Source: CAYVIB01 sp964451365 (lineage in GTDB: Bacteria; Pseudomonadota; Gammaproteobacteria; Pseudomonadales; Cellvibrionaceae). Taken from it: DNA of 64,000 nt. Every line of letters begins with the position of its first letter. Positions within the stretch are counted from its first letter, which is position 1. The stretch spans positions 124,001 through 188,000 of the forward strand of contig CAYVIB010000005.1 of assembly GCA_964451365.1 (NCBI GenBank), in the 5' to 3' direction. Below the pieces are notes generated by a model. That model made no database searches. It was not told the origin of the DNA and saw only the letters and a list, made by a program, of their open reading frames with translations. Shown in pieces: positions 8,095 to 15,772 of the stretch. The position numbers and the translations under genes are program-made.

Positions 8095-9741
8095 ATGGCT
8101 GCTAAAGAAGTGAAATTTGGCGATAAGGCTCGCCAGAGAATGCTGGCTGGTGTAAACATCCTGGCCGATGCTGTGAAAACCACTCTGGGCCCCAAAGGCC
8201 GCAACGTTGTTTTGGACAAATCTTTCGGCGCGCCCACCGTAACCAAAGACGGTGTATCGGTGGCAAAAGAAATTGAGCTGGAAGACAAGTTCGAAAACAT
8301 GGGCGCGCAAATGGTGAAAGAAGTGGCCTCCCGGGCATCCGACGATGCCGGTGACGGCACTACCACCGCGACCGTGCTTGCCCAGGCGATTGTCAACGAA
8401 GGTCTCAAATCCGTGGCCGCCGGCATGAACCCGATGGACCTCAAGCGCGGTATCGACAAAGCCGTTATCGCCGCCGTCGAGCATATCAAATCTGCCTCCC
8501 AGCCCTGTGAAGACAGTAAATCCATCGCCCAGGTGGGCACCATCTCCGCCAACAGCGACTCCCAGGTGGGCGAGCTGATTGCCGGCGCGATGGAAAAAGT
8601 GGGTAAAGAAGGCGTTATCACCGTGGAAGAAGGTTCCGGCCTGGAAAACGAACTGGAAGTGGTTGAAGGTATGCAGTTCGATCGCGGTTACCTTTCTCCC
8701 TACTTCATCAACAATCAGGACAACATGAGTGCCGAGCACGAAAGCCCTTATGTGTTGCTGGTGGACAAGAAGATTTCCAATATCCGCGAAATGCTGCCGG
8801 TATTGGAAGCTGTCGCCAAAGCCGGCAAGCCGCTGGTGATTATCGCTGAAGACGTTGAAGGCGAAGCCCTGGCGACCCTGGTGGTCAACAACATGCGCGG
8901 TATCGTCAAGGTAGCGGCCTGTAAGGCACCCGGTTTCGGCGACCGTCGTAAAGCCATGCTGCAGGATATCGCCATCCTGACCGGTGGTACCGTAATTTCC
9001 GAAGAGGTTGGCCTGGATCTGGAAAGCGCCACTTTGGAACACCTCGGTTCCGCCAAGCGCATTACCCTGTCCAAGGAAAACACCACTATCGTTGACGGCG
9101 CTGGCAGCGCGGCCGATATCCAGGCTCGCGTTAACCAGATCCGTGCGCAAATCGAAGAAACCTCTTCCGATTACGACCGCGAGAAACTGCAGGAACGCGT
9201 GGCCAAACTGGCTGGCGGTGTTGCTGTAATCAAGGTTGGCGCAGCCACAGAAGTGGAAATGAAAGAGAAGAAAGCCCGCGTGGAAGACGCGCTTCATGCA
9301 ACCCGTGCCGCGGTTGAAGAAGGTGTTGTGCCCGGTGGTGGTACTATTTTCCTGCGCGCCGTTGCCGCGATCGCGGGTCTGGAAGGCGATAATGAAGACC
9401 AGACCGCGGGTATCCGCATTGCCCTGCGCGCCATGGAAGCTCCATTGCGCCAGATCGTGACCAACGCGGGCGAAGAAGCCTCGGTGGTGGCTGAAAAAGT
9501 CAGACAGGGCCAGGGCAACTTCGGCTTTAACGCGGCTACCGGTGAGTACGGCGATATGCTGGAAATGGGCATCCTCGACCCGGCCAAGGTCAGCCGTACC
9601 GCGCTGCAGGCCGCTGGCTCCATCGCCGGCCTGATGATCACCACCGAAGCGATGGTGGCTGACAAACCAGAAGAGAAATCCTCCGGTGCACCCGATATGG
9701 GCGGCATGGGTGGAATGGGTGGCATGGGCGGCATGATGTAA
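8095..9741 (+). CDS. groL: Chaperonin GroEL
   Basis: 60-kDa chaperonin of 548 residues that forms the double-heptamer folding chamber with ATPase activity. Diagnostic blocks include VKTTLGPKGRNVVLDKSFG near residues 25-43 and the ATP-binding GDGTTTATVLA with its catalytic Asp near residue 87. The family signature AAVEEGVVPGGG lies near residue 405. The C-terminal tail is the usual Gly-Met repeat, MGGMGGMGGMGGMM. The ATG at 8095 follows AGTAAGGAAC. A strong terminator starts 19 bp after the stop codon. A 563-residue reverse-strand reading frame across the gene is an artefact of its codon bias. Confidence 0.98.
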   Translation: MAAKEVKFGDKARQRMLAGVNILADAVKTTLGPKGRNVVLDKSFGAPTVTKDGVSVAKEIELEDKFENMGAQMVKEVASRASDDAGDGTTTATVLAQAIVNEGLKSVAAGMNPMDLKRGIDKAVIAAVEHIKSASQPCEDSKSIAQVGTISANSDSQVGELIAGAMEKVGKEGVITVEEGSGLENELEVVEGMQFDRGYLSPYFINNQDNMSAEHESPYVLLVDKKISNIREMLPVLEAVAKAGKPLVIIAEDVEGEALATLVVNNMRGIVKVAACKAPGFGDRRKAMLQDIAILTGGTVISEEVGLDLESATLEHLGSAKRITLSKENTTIVDGAGSAADIQARVNQIRAQIEETSSDYDREKLQERVAKLAGGVAVIKVGAATEVEMKEKKARVEDALHATRAAVEEGVVPGGGTIFLRAVAAIAGLEGDNEDQTAGIRIALRAMEAPLRQIVTNAGEEASVVAEKVRQGQGNFGFNAATGEYGDMLEMGILDPAKVSRTALQAAGSIAGLMITTEAMVADKPEEKSSGAPDMGGMGGMGGMGGMM

Positions 9742-9760
9742 ATGCCCCCTGCCCAAAAAA

Positions 9761-9787
9761 AGCGACCGAAAAGGTCGCTTTTTTTTT
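9761..9787 (+). terminator. Rho-independent terminator of groES-groEL
   Basis: Perfect 7-bp stem AGCGACC/GGTCGCT with loop GAAAA, followed by nine T. It is preceded by a run of A, so it could also act on the other strand. Confidence 0.92.
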
Positions 9788-9897
9788 CACTTCCCGGAGT
9801 GACGTCATTGGCAGACAAGTTGCGTTAGATCTACTTGTTGTTCTTCTCTAATCACAACTCAAACACACTACTTTGCTAGAAGCAGGAGGGTTCAATC

Positions 9898-10479
9898 ATG
9901 GCCTTTGAATTACCGGAATTACCATACGCGAAGAATGCGCTCGTACCGCATATGTCGGAAGAGACACTGGAATATCATTACGGAAAGCACCATAAAACCT
10001 ACGTTGAGAAATTAAACGGCCTTATTCCCGGCACTGAGTTCGAAGGAAAAGGCCTGGAAGACATTATCAAAACTTCCAGCGGTGGTGTGTTCAATAATGC
10101 GGCCCAGGTTTGGAATCACACCTTTTTCTGGAACTGCCTGAGCCCCAATGGCGGCGGCAATCCCACCGGCCCGGTAGCGGATGCCATTAATTCCGCTTTC
10201 GGCTCCTTCGACAAGTTTCAGGAAGAGTTCAACAACTCCGCCGCGACCAATTTTGGTTCAGGCTGGACCTGGCTGGTCAAAAAGCAGGACGGTTCCGTGG
10301 CTATCGTGAATACTTCCAATGCCGGCACACCGCTGACCGATGAAAGTGTCAAGCCCTTATTGACGGTGGATGTCTGGGAACACGCTTACTATATCGACTA
10401 TCGCAACTCCCGACCAAATTACCTGAACGGCTTCTGGCAGTTGGTCAACTGGGACTTCGTCAATAAAAACATTGGCTGA
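9898..10479 (+). CDS. sodB: Superoxide dismutase [Fe]
   Basis: Cytoplasmic iron superoxide dismutase of 193 residues, converting superoxide to oxygen and hydrogen peroxide. The metal ligands are visible as His27 (EYHYGKHH), His near 74 (QVWNHTFFW), and Asp and His in DVWEHAYYIDY near 157 and 161. The FNNAAQVWNHTF block, with Gln in the first half of the protein, points to the Fe type rather than the Mn type. There is no signal peptide. An AGGAGGG ribosome-binding site precedes the ATG. It is a single-gene unit bounded by the groEL terminator and its own terminator. Confidence 0.96.
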   Translation: MAFELPELPYAKNALVPHMSEETLEYHYGKHHKTYVEKLNGLIPGTEFEGKGLEDIIKTSSGGVFNNAAQVWNHTFFWNCLSPNGGGNPTGPVADAINSAFGSFDKFQEEFNNSAATNFGSGWTWLVKKQDGSVAIVNTSNAGTPLTDESVKPLLTVDVWEHAYYIDYRNSRPNYLNGFWQLVNWDFVNKNIG

Positions 10480-10524
10480 TGTAAAAATCCGGAAGGTTCA
10501 GCTTCCGGCAATATTGGTGTCTAA

Positions 10525-10560
10525 ACTCCTGGCTCGAAAGAGCCGGGAGTTTTTGTTTTG
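10525..10560 (+). terminator. Rho-independent terminator of sodB
   Basis: An 11-bp stem, ACTCCTGGCTC paired with GAGCCGGGAGT around a GAAA loop, is followed by TTTTGTTTTG. A second hairpin, CCGGAAG/CTTCCGG (about 10487-10509), lies between it and the sodB stop codon. Confidence 0.9.
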
Positions 10561-10663
10561 GCTTTGAATTCACTCAATATCGCTGGTATAAAGCTAGTCA
10601 GCCTTGCCGTGACGGGGCACCACACAGGTAACAACAATAAACACTAAAAATGAGGAGTGACCT

Positions 10664-11305
10664 ATGGAGATCGTGCAGTTTCTGTTTCGCTGGGCTCATC
10701 TGCTGTTTGGGATAACGTGGATCGGCCTGCTCTACTACTTTAATTTCGTCCAGACCGAGTATTTCAAAGAGGCCGATCCCGCCGTATTGCCGGACGCGAA
10801 GGCAAAACTTGCGCCTCGCGCTTTGTGGTGGTTCCGCTGGGGGGCCATGGCCACCTTTCTCACCGGTGTGGTTTTGTTGGGGATGATTTCCCACGGCGCG
10901 AATCTAATTAATGATTACATTGTGGTAGGTGCCTTGCTGGGCACACTGATGTTCCTGAACGTCTGGTTGATTATCTGGCCGAACCAGAAAATTGTCCTGG
11001 GGCTGGCCAGCGGCGATGCCGCCGGGGCGGGTCCGAAGGCGGCGCTGGCGTCGCGAACCAATACCCTGTTTTCCGGTCCAATGGCGTTCTGCATGCTGGG
11101 ATCGCCGCACCTGGGGTACAGTACGGATCACCTGCTCGCCGCCAACGGCGGTGGCATGGGATTGTGGTTATCCATTGCGCTGGTTGCCCTGCTTGAAGTG
11201 AATGCGGTGGTGGGAAAACCCGGTCCCATGGCCAGTATTCGTGGCGTAATTCATTTAAGCCTGGCGCTGACTGCGGTAATCTTCTGCCTGATGTTGTTTT
11301 TGTAA
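10664..11305 (+). CDS. PuuD-like membrane protein (urate hydroxylase N-terminal domain family)
   Basis: Integral membrane protein of 213 residues resembling the N-terminal membrane domain of PuuD urate hydroxylase (Urate_ox_N/DUF989 family). The start FLFRWAHLLFGITWIGLLYYFNFVQ-type block is characteristic, with conserved His and Trp residues that could bind heme in the membrane. Further hydrophobic segments lie near residues 60-80, 88-110, 140-180 and 190-213. Characterised PuuD carries a C-terminal cytochrome c domain, but no CxxCH motif is present here. A urate reaction is therefore not supported by sequence alone. No other purine-catabolism gene is nearby. The ATG follows TGAGGAGTG. Confidence 0.75.
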   Translation: MEIVQFLFRWAHLLFGITWIGLLYYFNFVQTEYFKEADPAVLPDAKAKLAPRALWWFRWGAMATFLTGVVLLGMISHGANLINDYIVVGALLGTLMFLNVWLIIWPNQKIVLGLASGDAAGAGPKAALASRTNTLFSGPMAFCMLGSPHLGYSTDHLLAANGGGMGLWLSIALVALLEVNAVVGKPGPMASIRGVIHLSLALTAVIFCLMLFL

Positions 11306-11359
11306 ACCCACGAAAAGGCGCCGGTAAAGTGCCGGCGCGATCAATCGAGTTAATGCATT

Positions 11360-12127
11360 ATGACCACCACTGAACGACGTGAACCCACAATTTCGGGCAT
11401 CCGCCCTGAAAAAGATGAAATTGCCGCCCGCCACCAGGCCAGGGGCACCGGCCCGAATGCCGCGGCGGCGCAACGTGCCGTCCAGGGAGCTCGTCCGGTG
11501 GTGGTCAAGTCTTCCATGGCACCGGTGGCGCTGTTGTTTGCGCTTATTGGTATCGCCCTGGCGGGTTACGCTTATTGGCAGTTGATGGAGTCGCAAAAAG
11601 CGCTTGCGGCGGCGGAAGAGCGAATCGTTCAGTTGGAAAACCGTTTTGAGCTTTCGGACGGCGAAGCGACGGCTTCGCTTGAAGTGTTGCAGGCCAAGGT
11701 TAGGGAAAACGAATCCGAAGTGCGCAAGCTTTGGGACACCCGCAACGTTAACCGTAAGGGAATTGCCGACAATCAGGAAGCCGTCGCCGCGATGTCGAAA
11801 ACCGTTAATGGTATTGACTCGAAAATCAGTGCCGCCGTAAAAGGCGCGACATCGGAAATCAAATCAGAAGTATCCGGTATCGAGTCGGAAGTGAAACTGG
11901 CCAATGAACTCGTGGAGGCGCAGCAGGGTGCGCTGGTAAGCCTGGAAAACAAAAATGCCGAATTGCAAAAACGAATCCAGGCCCTGACCGACCAACTCAA
12001 ACAACTTGAATCGGCCGAAAAGACCCTGCAAGGTCGCGTGCAAACCAATGAACAGGCCATCGAGGCCATCGACGCCTTCCGCCGCACTGTCAATCAGGAG
12101 TTGTTGCGTTTGCGCAGCGGGGCCTGA
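11360..12127 (+). CDS. Membrane-anchored coiled-coil protein, unknown function
   Basis: 255-residue protein not matched to a named family. Residues 1-50 are polar and presumably cytoplasmic. One membrane segment spans about 54-75 (APVALLFALIGIALAGYAYW). The remaining 180 residues are a long charged heptad-like helix rich in Glu, Lys, Ala and Gln, suggesting an extended periplasmic coiled coil. The topology resembles envelope organisers such as HemX- or ZapG-like proteins, but no homology is claimed. Its stop codon lies inside the left end of the large palindromic element starting at 12121. Confidence 0.75.
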   Translation: MTTTERREPTISGIRPEKDEIAARHQARGTGPNAAAAQRAVQGARPVVVKSSMAPVALLFALIGIALAGYAYWQLMESQKALAAAEERIVQLENRFELSDGEATASLEVLQAKVRENESEVRKLWDTRNVNRKGIADNQEAVAAMSKTVNGIDSKISAAVKGATSEIKSEVSGIESEVKLANELVEAQQGALVSLENKNAELQKRIQALTDQLKQLESAEKTLQGRVQTNEQAIEAIDAFRRTVNQELLRLRSGA

Positions 12128-12349
12128 CCCGAATGGCGCTTCTTTAAGCCCATTTTACTTAAAAAGATTATGGTAGGTCGGTCCGGCGGGGGCTCTCCAG
12201 AAACCTTCGGCAACATGGATGTTGTCCGTAGAGCCCCCAGGGATGGGTTTACGGCGTGTTTCTGGAGAGCCCCCGCCGGATCGACCGGATTCGTTGGCAT
12301 GGTCATATAAAAGAATCTTCTCTTAAGGAAGTGCCATTCGGGCCTGGCC
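12121..12349. repeat. Large nested palindromic element, copy 1
   Basis: A 229-bp element with three layers. Outer ends: 12121-12148 and 12322-12349 are inverted repeats of 28 bp with 24 matches (CCCGAATGGC core). Middle arms: 12176-12204 and 12258-12286 are inverted repeats with 28 of 29 matches (CGGCGGGGGCTCTCCAGAAAC in the left arm runs to 12204). Centre: two small hairpins, CAACAT-GG-ATGTTG and CCGTA...TACGG. The centre is shared with the element at 15517-15715. There is no transposase. The left end covers the stop codon of the upstream gene. Confidence 0.8.
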
Positions 12350-12438
12350 CGCATCTACAAATTAGCGGTCTTTTCTGAAATCTTCCTGCTTCCGGTGTAA
12401 AATCCACCCTTTGATTTTCGCACCGGGATTTTTGCTAC

Positions 12439-13959
12439 ATGACCACAGTTATTCGTCAGGACGATATTATCGCCAGCGTCGCCGACGCACTGCAGTTTAT
12501 TTCCTACTATCACCCGAAAGACTTTATTGACGCCGTGTACGAGGCGTACCAGAAAGAAGCCAATCCCGCAGCAAAGGATGCCATGGCGCAAATCCTGATC
12601 AACTCTCGCATGTGCGCCATGGGGCACCGGCCCATCTGCCAGGATACCGGCATTGTTACGGTTTTTGTCAATGTCGGCATGGATGTGAAGGTCGAGAGCG
12701 ACATGAGCTTCGACGAACTGATCAACGAGGGCGTTCGCCGGGCCTATATGAACGCGGACAATGTGCTGCGGGCGTCCATTCTCGCTGATCCGGACGGTGC
12801 CCGGAAAAATACCGGCGACAACACCCCGGCGGTTATCCATTACAAAATGGTGCCGGGCAACGCCATCGAAATTCATGTGGCGGCCAAGGGCGGTGGTTCG
12901 GAGGCCAAGACAAAGTTCGCCATGCTCAATCCGTCCGATTCCGTTGTGGACTGGGTGCTTAACGTGGTGCCCACCATGGGCGCCGGCTGGTGCCCGCCTG
13001 GCATGTTGGGTATCGGCATCGGCGGTACGGCGGAAAAAGCGATGCTGCTGGCGAAAGAAGCACTGTTGGACCCCATCGATATTCAGGAGCTGCGCGGGCG
13101 TGGCGCATCCAACCGGGCCGAGGAGTTGCGCCTGGAACTGGTGGATAAGGTCAACGCCTTGGGTATTGGCGCCCAAGGCCTGGGCGGCCTTACGACTGTA
13201 CTGGATGTCAAGGTGAAGGATTACCCCACGCATGCGGCCAACAAGGCGGTCGCCATTATTCCCAACTGCGCCGCGACCCGTCACGCACACTTCGTTCTGG
13301 ATGGCTCGGGGCCGGCATTGCAAGCCCCACCCGCCCTGAGCGATTGGCCGGAGGTGACCTGGGAGGTGGGAGATAACGTAAGGCGGGTCAACCTGAACGA
13401 ACTGACCAAGGAAAAAATACAGGACTGGAAGCCGGGAGAAACCTTGCTGCTGTCCGGCAAACTATTGACCGGGCGCGATGCCGCCCACCGCCGCATGGTG
13501 GATATGATCAATAATGGTGAGCCCCTGCCAGTGGATTTCACCAACCGGTTTATCTATTACGTGGGCCCGGTGGACCCGGTGCGCGACGAGGTGGTCGGCC
13601 CCGCCGGCCCCACCACCGCGACAAGAATGGACAAATTCACCCGTACCGTGCTGGAAAAGGCGGGGCTGATCGGCATGATCGGCAAGGCCGAGCGCGGCCC
13701 GGTCGCCCTGGACGCCATCAGGGATAACAAGGCGGTATACCTGATGGCCGTCGGCGGCGCCGCTTACCTGGTTTCCAAAGCGATTGTCGCTTCGAAAGTA
13801 GTGGGCTTTGCCGATCTGGGCATGGAGGCGATTTACGAATTCGAGGTCAAGGACATGCCGGTGACGGTGGCGGTGGACAGCCGAGGAGAATCAGTGCATC
13901 AGACGGGTCCAAAAATCTGGAAGGCCAGGATTGAAGAGGGGCTGCTGAATCTTACGTAA
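12439..13959 (+). CDS. fumA: Fumarate hydratase, class I (iron-sulfur)
   Basis: Two-domain class I fumarase of 506 residues, interconverting fumarate and L-malate in the TCA cycle with a [4Fe-4S] cluster. Cysteines that can ligate the cluster are in GHRPICQDTG (near residue 72), in NCAATRHAHF (near 278) and in the alpha domain around GAGWCPPGMLGIGIGG (near 185). The beta domain contains YYVGPVDPV and GPTTATRMDKF. It starts with an ATG at 12439, with weak ribosome-binding sequence. The symbol fumA denotes the class, not a particular E. coli paralogue. phhB follows after 20 bp and may be co-transcribed, without a clear metabolic link. Confidence 0.93.
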   Translation: MTTVIRQDDIIASVADALQFISYYHPKDFIDAVYEAYQKEANPAAKDAMAQILINSRMCAMGHRPICQDTGIVTVFVNVGMDVKVESDMSFDELINEGVRRAYMNADNVLRASILADPDGARKNTGDNTPAVIHYKMVPGNAIEIHVAAKGGGSEAKTKFAMLNPSDSVVDWVLNVVPTMGAGWCPPGMLGIGIGGTAEKAMLLAKEALLDPIDIQELRGRGASNRAEELRLELVDKVNALGIGAQGLGGLTTVLDVKVKDYPTHAANKAVAIIPNCAATRHAHFVLDGSGPALQAPPALSDWPEVTWEVGDNVRRVNLNELTKEKIQDWKPGETLLLSGKLLTGRDAAHRRMVDMINNGEPLPVDFTNRFIYYVGPVDPVRDEVVGPAGPTTATRMDKFTRTVLEKAGLIGMIGKAERGPVALDAIRDNKAVYLMAVGGAAYLVSKAIVASKVVGFADLGMEAIYEFEVKDMPVTVAVDSRGESVHQTGPKIWKARIEEGLLNLT

Positions 13960-13979
13960 CTGAATACTGGAGGTGAGCT

Positions 13980-14315
13980 ATGAATTTTCTGGCGGAAAAA
14001 AAATGCGAAGCTTGCGCGGTGGGCGCGCCGGTACTGACCGAAAAGGAACTGGACGAATTGCTCCCGCAAATTTCCCAGTGGAAAATTGTCGAGCAGGACG
14101 GAATCAAACGCCTGGTTCGGGAGTATAAATTCACAAATTTCGTTGAGGCGCTGGCCTTTGCCAACAAGGTTGGCGAGATTGCCGAGGACGAAAACCATCA
14201 TCCGGCAATCACGGTGGAGTGGGGCAAAACCACGGTTGCTTGGTGGACTCACAAAATAAAAGGCCTGCATCGAAACGATGTGATTATGGCGGCGAAAACG
14301 GATGGATTAGTTTAA
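13980..14315 (+). CDS. phhB: Pterin-4a-carbinolamine dehydratase PhhB
   Basis: Small cytoplasmic enzyme of 111 residues that dehydrates 4a-hydroxytetrahydrobiopterin, regenerating the cofactor of phenylalanine hydroxylase. The family motif is visible as EDENHHPAITVEWGKTTVAWWTH, with the two catalytic His residues in NHHP and a third in WWTH. An N-terminal CEAC pair is present, as in many PhhB proteins. The ATG is preceded by TGGAGGTGAG. No phenylalanine hydroxylase gene is nearby, so its partner must be elsewhere or its role may be regulatory. Confidence 0.93.
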   Translation: MNFLAEKKCEACAVGAPVLTEKELDELLPQISQWKIVEQDGIKRLVREYKFTNFVEALAFANKVGEIAEDENHHPAITVEWGKTTVAWWTHKIKGLHRNDVIMAAKTDGLV

Positions 14316-14431
14316 CGCCGACTGCTGCGGAAATAACGGTCGCTTGTTAATGGTATGCCTCTTGCTGACACAGGCGTGTCACAACAAACGCATTATCCGG
14401 AAAAAATAAATCGCGACCGAAGAGGTATAGC

Positions 14432-14796
14432 ATGCAGTACAGCAAGGCCATGATTGACCTCGTCAAAGAGGCTCGAAGAAGAGTGCCCAGCAGCAATAAA
14501 CCCGCGATCAAGCTGGCCAATCCCAATGTGTTTCAGGAATTGAATGCCATTCGCCAGGCCTCAAGGGACATCGTGCTCAAGGCGATAATCAAGGAGCTTT
14601 TTTTCCTGGCGGGAGAGCCCTGGTCTCAACTCATTGATGAAACGAATGTAAAAGCCAAGCCCGTTGAAACCAATTATGTTGTTAAATCCTGCCGCGGCGT
14701 AACCCAGTGTTCGAGGCAAGGCCAGTGGCGGAAGCCGACAGAGCCAAGTCGAAAGAGCGTATTTATCGCGGTCAGCGAATTGCCGACCAGCCCTAA
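14432..14796 (+). pseudogene. Frameshifted small gene with YRG motifs (DUF4278-like)
   Basis: The first 90 or so residues (MQYSKAMIDLVKEARRRVPS, then AIKLANPNVF and IKELFFLAGEPW) look like a conserved cytoplasmic protein. After KSCRGVT near 14705 the frame becomes implausible. Shifting by one base after the ACCC run at about 14701-14706 gives PVFEARPVAEADRAKSKERI, then YRGQRIADQP and a stop at 14794-14796. The restored ending pairs a first RGV with a second YRGQ, as in DUF4278-type proteins. One missing C in the run would explain it. Either the gene is recently broken or the sequence has a homopolymer error. The unshifted frame continues to 14890. Confidence 0.6.
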
Positions 14797-14974
14797 TCCG
14801 GGGCACTTCAATGTTAAAGGAACCTCTCTGGTGCAAGGTGTCCTGGTTCGCTCGTTTGTTCTAATATCGGCATATTTTTCACCTTTGTAGGTTATAGTAT
14901 TCCGCCAAGTGATAAATGAAAAAAAATAATCGGCGGACCTGTATGCCTTCCCTTTTTTTGATGTGTTAAGTTTT

Positions 14975-15511
14975 ATGGCTCTGAAAGCGACAATATTCAA
15001 AGCGCATGTTCAGATCAGCGATGTTGGACGACACTACTATGATACGCACGATCTGGTAATTGCCCGTCACGCTTCCGAAACCGATGACCGGATGATGGTG
15101 CGCCTGTTGGCGTTTGTGCTGAATGCCGATCCGCGTCTTGAGTTCGGCCGTGGGCTGAGTACCGAGAATGAACCCGATTTGTCCAAGACGAACTACTCCG
15201 GCGAGATTGAATATTGGATCGACGTTGGTCGGCCCAGCCTGGATAGAATCAGGAAGGCATGTGGTCGAGCCGGGAGAGTTATCATTTACAGCTATGGGGG
15301 CAGCGTGGTGGACATCTGGTGGAATCAGATTTGTAATGAACTGCGGCGGTTTTCCAACCTGACGGTATTTAATCTAAAAAGTGGTGATGCGGAGTTTGGC
15401 CGGTTGGCGAATCGGAACATGTCATTGCAGTGTACGGTGAACGATGGAATGGTTTGGCTGGCGGATGATTCGCAAACTGTGTGTGTTGAGTATGTGGAAT
15501 TAACTCCCTGA
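14975..15511 (+). CDS. yaeQ: YaeQ family protein
   Basis: 178-residue cytoplasmic protein of the YaeQ family. The fold is related to PD-(D/E)XK nucleases; reports link YaeQ to compensation for loss of RfaH, but its activity is not established. Recognisable blocks are MALKATIFKAHVQISD at the N-terminus, TNYSGEIEYWIDVGRPSLDR in the middle, and VIIYSYGG with a Trp-rich VDIWWNQ. The frame extends 12 bp upstream to a GTG, but ATG 14975 gives the standard family start. Its stop is followed within a few bases by the second large palindromic element. Confidence 0.92.
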   Translation: MALKATIFKAHVQISDVGRHYYDTHDLVIARHASETDDRMMVRLLAFVLNADPRLEFGRGLSTENEPDLSKTNYSGEIEYWIDVGRPSLDRIRKACGRAGRVIIYSYGGSVVDIWWNQICNELRRFSNLTVFNLKSGDAEFGRLANRNMSLQCTVNDGMVWLADDSQTVCVEYVELTP

Positions 15512-15516
15512 TAATA

Positions 15517-15715
15517 ATGGCCACTTCGTTAAGCCGGTTTTACTTAAGAATCGTGATGATAAGTTTGCCTGTCGAAACCCCTTCAGAAACCTTCGGCAAC
15601 ATGGATGTTGGCCGTAGGGCCTCCATGGACGGATTTACGGCGTGTTTCTGAAGGGGTTTCGGCAGGAAACTGGTTCAGTGGCACTGATATAACAAGTTTT
15701 CGCTTAAGGAGGTAT
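15517..15715. repeat. Large nested palindromic element, copy 2
   Basis: Same architecture as 12121-12349. The middle arms 15568-15590 and 15644-15666 pair at 22 of 23 positions (left arm CGAAACCCCTTCAGAAAC), yet their sequence differs from copy 1 outside CAGAAAC. The centre is nearly the same as copy 1: CTTCGGCAACATGGATGTTG, then CCGTAG, then TTTACGGCGTGTTTCTG. The outer ends keep only a short CTTC-TTAAG inverted match. It lies directly after the yaeQ stop codon. Confidence 0.8.
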
Positions 15716-15772
15716 CAACTTTGCTGACGTTGCAACTCCTGAACTTTAAGATAAAAGAAAAAAAGGGTAATT

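Noticed and set aside
8065..9756. 563-codon open frame on the minus strand opposite groEL
   Set aside because: It mirrors groEL exactly, has no ribosome-binding site and a His/Phe/Gly-rich composition that comes from GroEL codon bias.
12121..12349. Integron attC site
   Set aside because: The CAAC/GTTG parts recall attC core sites, but the R'/R'' boxes and spacing are absent, arms are much longer, and there is no integrase or cassette array.
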